Part shown: positions 63,736 through 64,000 of the stretch, piece by piece
Position numbering within the stretch: position 1 is the stretch's first letter
How the letters are laid out: each line of letters begins with the position of its first letter
Source of the DNA: Candidatus Paraluminiphilus aquimaris
GTDB lineage: Bacteria > Pseudomonadota > Gammaproteobacteria > Pseudomonadales > Halieaceae
NCBI RefSeq assembly: GCF_026230195.1
Contig: NZ_CP036501.1
Coordinates: 1,798,001 to 1,862,000 of the forward strand
Length of the DNA: 64,000 nt
Direction of reading: 5' to 3'
Translations under genes and position numbers: made by a program
Notes under the pieces: model-generated
What the model saw: the letters and a program-made list of their open reading frames with translations, nothing else
Told to the model about the DNA's origin: nothing
Database searches by the model: none

Positions 63736-64000
63736 GCGAAAGCTCCTTTGGACGCCTTAGCCTGAGCTCGTTCGATTCGGTTGTCCCTTGGCGAGCCAAG
63801 TAGCACATAGGCGGGTGGCACCAAATAAAAGGAGATGATGGTCGATAATAAAACCCCACCGGCAATGGCCATCGCAAAGGGCGGCCAGAACTGACTGCCT
63901 TCAAGGATGAGAGGTAAAAAGCCGCCAAAGGTGGTCAACGTGGTCGATATGATGTGACGGCTCGAGTCGATGACCTCATCGCGCATGGCTCTTTTGTCAC
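63732..64000 (-). CDS. RND efflux transporter, C-terminal end (cut by window edge)
   Basis: The frame runs in from the right edge and ends at 63732; 89 residues are visible. The segment AMRDEVIDSSRHIISTTLTTFGGFLPLIL and the following FWPPFAMAIAGGVLLSTIIS membrane helix are those of the last transmembrane region in HAE1/AcrB-type pumps, with the closing FYLVPPAYVLL. The start and most of the protein lie outside the window. Confidence 0.85.
   Translation of the reverse strand, partial: DKRAMRDEVIDSSRHIISTTLTTFGGFLPLILEGSQFWPPFAMAIAGGVLLSTIISFYLVPPAYVLLGSPRDNRIERAQAKASKGAFA

Noticed and set aside
1-64000. CRISPR array, insertion sequence or prophage
   Set aside because: No regularly spaced repeats, transposase, integrase or phage structural genes were found.

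Overview
The window looks like chromosomal DNA of a marine gammaproteobacterium. Gammaproteobacterial markers include AcnB, FimV, SlyX, DedD-CvpA-PurF-MetZ, MiaE, SelD-SelU and RlmKL. The gene order leuC-leuD-leuB-asd-fimV-truA-trpF-trpB-trpA-accD-folC-dedD-cvpA-purF-metZ is the Pseudomonas/Cellvibrionales type. Moderate GC, many GTG/TTG starts, and many P450, acyl-CoA and epoxide-hydrolase genes suggest a relative of the OM60/NOR5 (Halieaceae) group. That placement is inference; no 16S gene is present.

Layout. 1-9 kb is a lipid/xenobiotic catabolism region: GST, SDR, [2Fe-2S] ferredoxin, CYP153-like P450, DUF429 protein, D-aminoacylase-type amidohydrolase, acyl-CoA dehydrogenase, and a kinase that appears to fuse the LvaA and LvaB proteins of hydroxyacyl-CoA catabolism. 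9-16 kb holds tRNA-Arg(CCT), an RlmD-like methyltransferase, the selD-selU pair, a soluble lytic transglycosylase, an MDR oxidoreductase and a YciH/SUI1 protein. 16-29 kb mixes SlyX, a YtcJ-like amidohydrolase, an epoxide hydrolase, an SRPBCC-SDR fusion, a lysophosphatidate acyltransferase, an acyl-CoA ligase, two unknown envelope proteins and rlmKL. 29-45 kb is the long, tightly packed housekeeping cluster for leucine, aspartate-family, tryptophan, fatty acid, folate, purine and methionine synthesis. 45-57 kb carries acnB with a clear promoter and terminator, DUF1289-miaE, ppiB-lpxH, glnS-cysS, a second epoxide hydrolase, folD, tRNA-Pro and tRNA-His behind a strong promoter, and a leucine dehydrogenase divergent from an Lrp-family regulator. 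57-63 kb is sparse and accessory-like: a second P450, a methyltransferase, a VOC protein, an exported protein with a TonB-C-like domain, and a 67-residue protein that matches only the C-terminal D0 domain of flagellin. The right edge has tRNA-Arg(TCT), a small membrane protein, a TetR regulator and the C-terminal end of an RND efflux pump.

No CRISPR array, insertion sequence, integrase or prophage was seen. The most interesting points are the kinase fusion next to an acyl-CoA dehydrogenase with a nested palindrome before it, the stand-alone flagellin D0-like microprotein, the TonB-C/helical-repeat exported protein, and the SRPBCC-SDR fusion.
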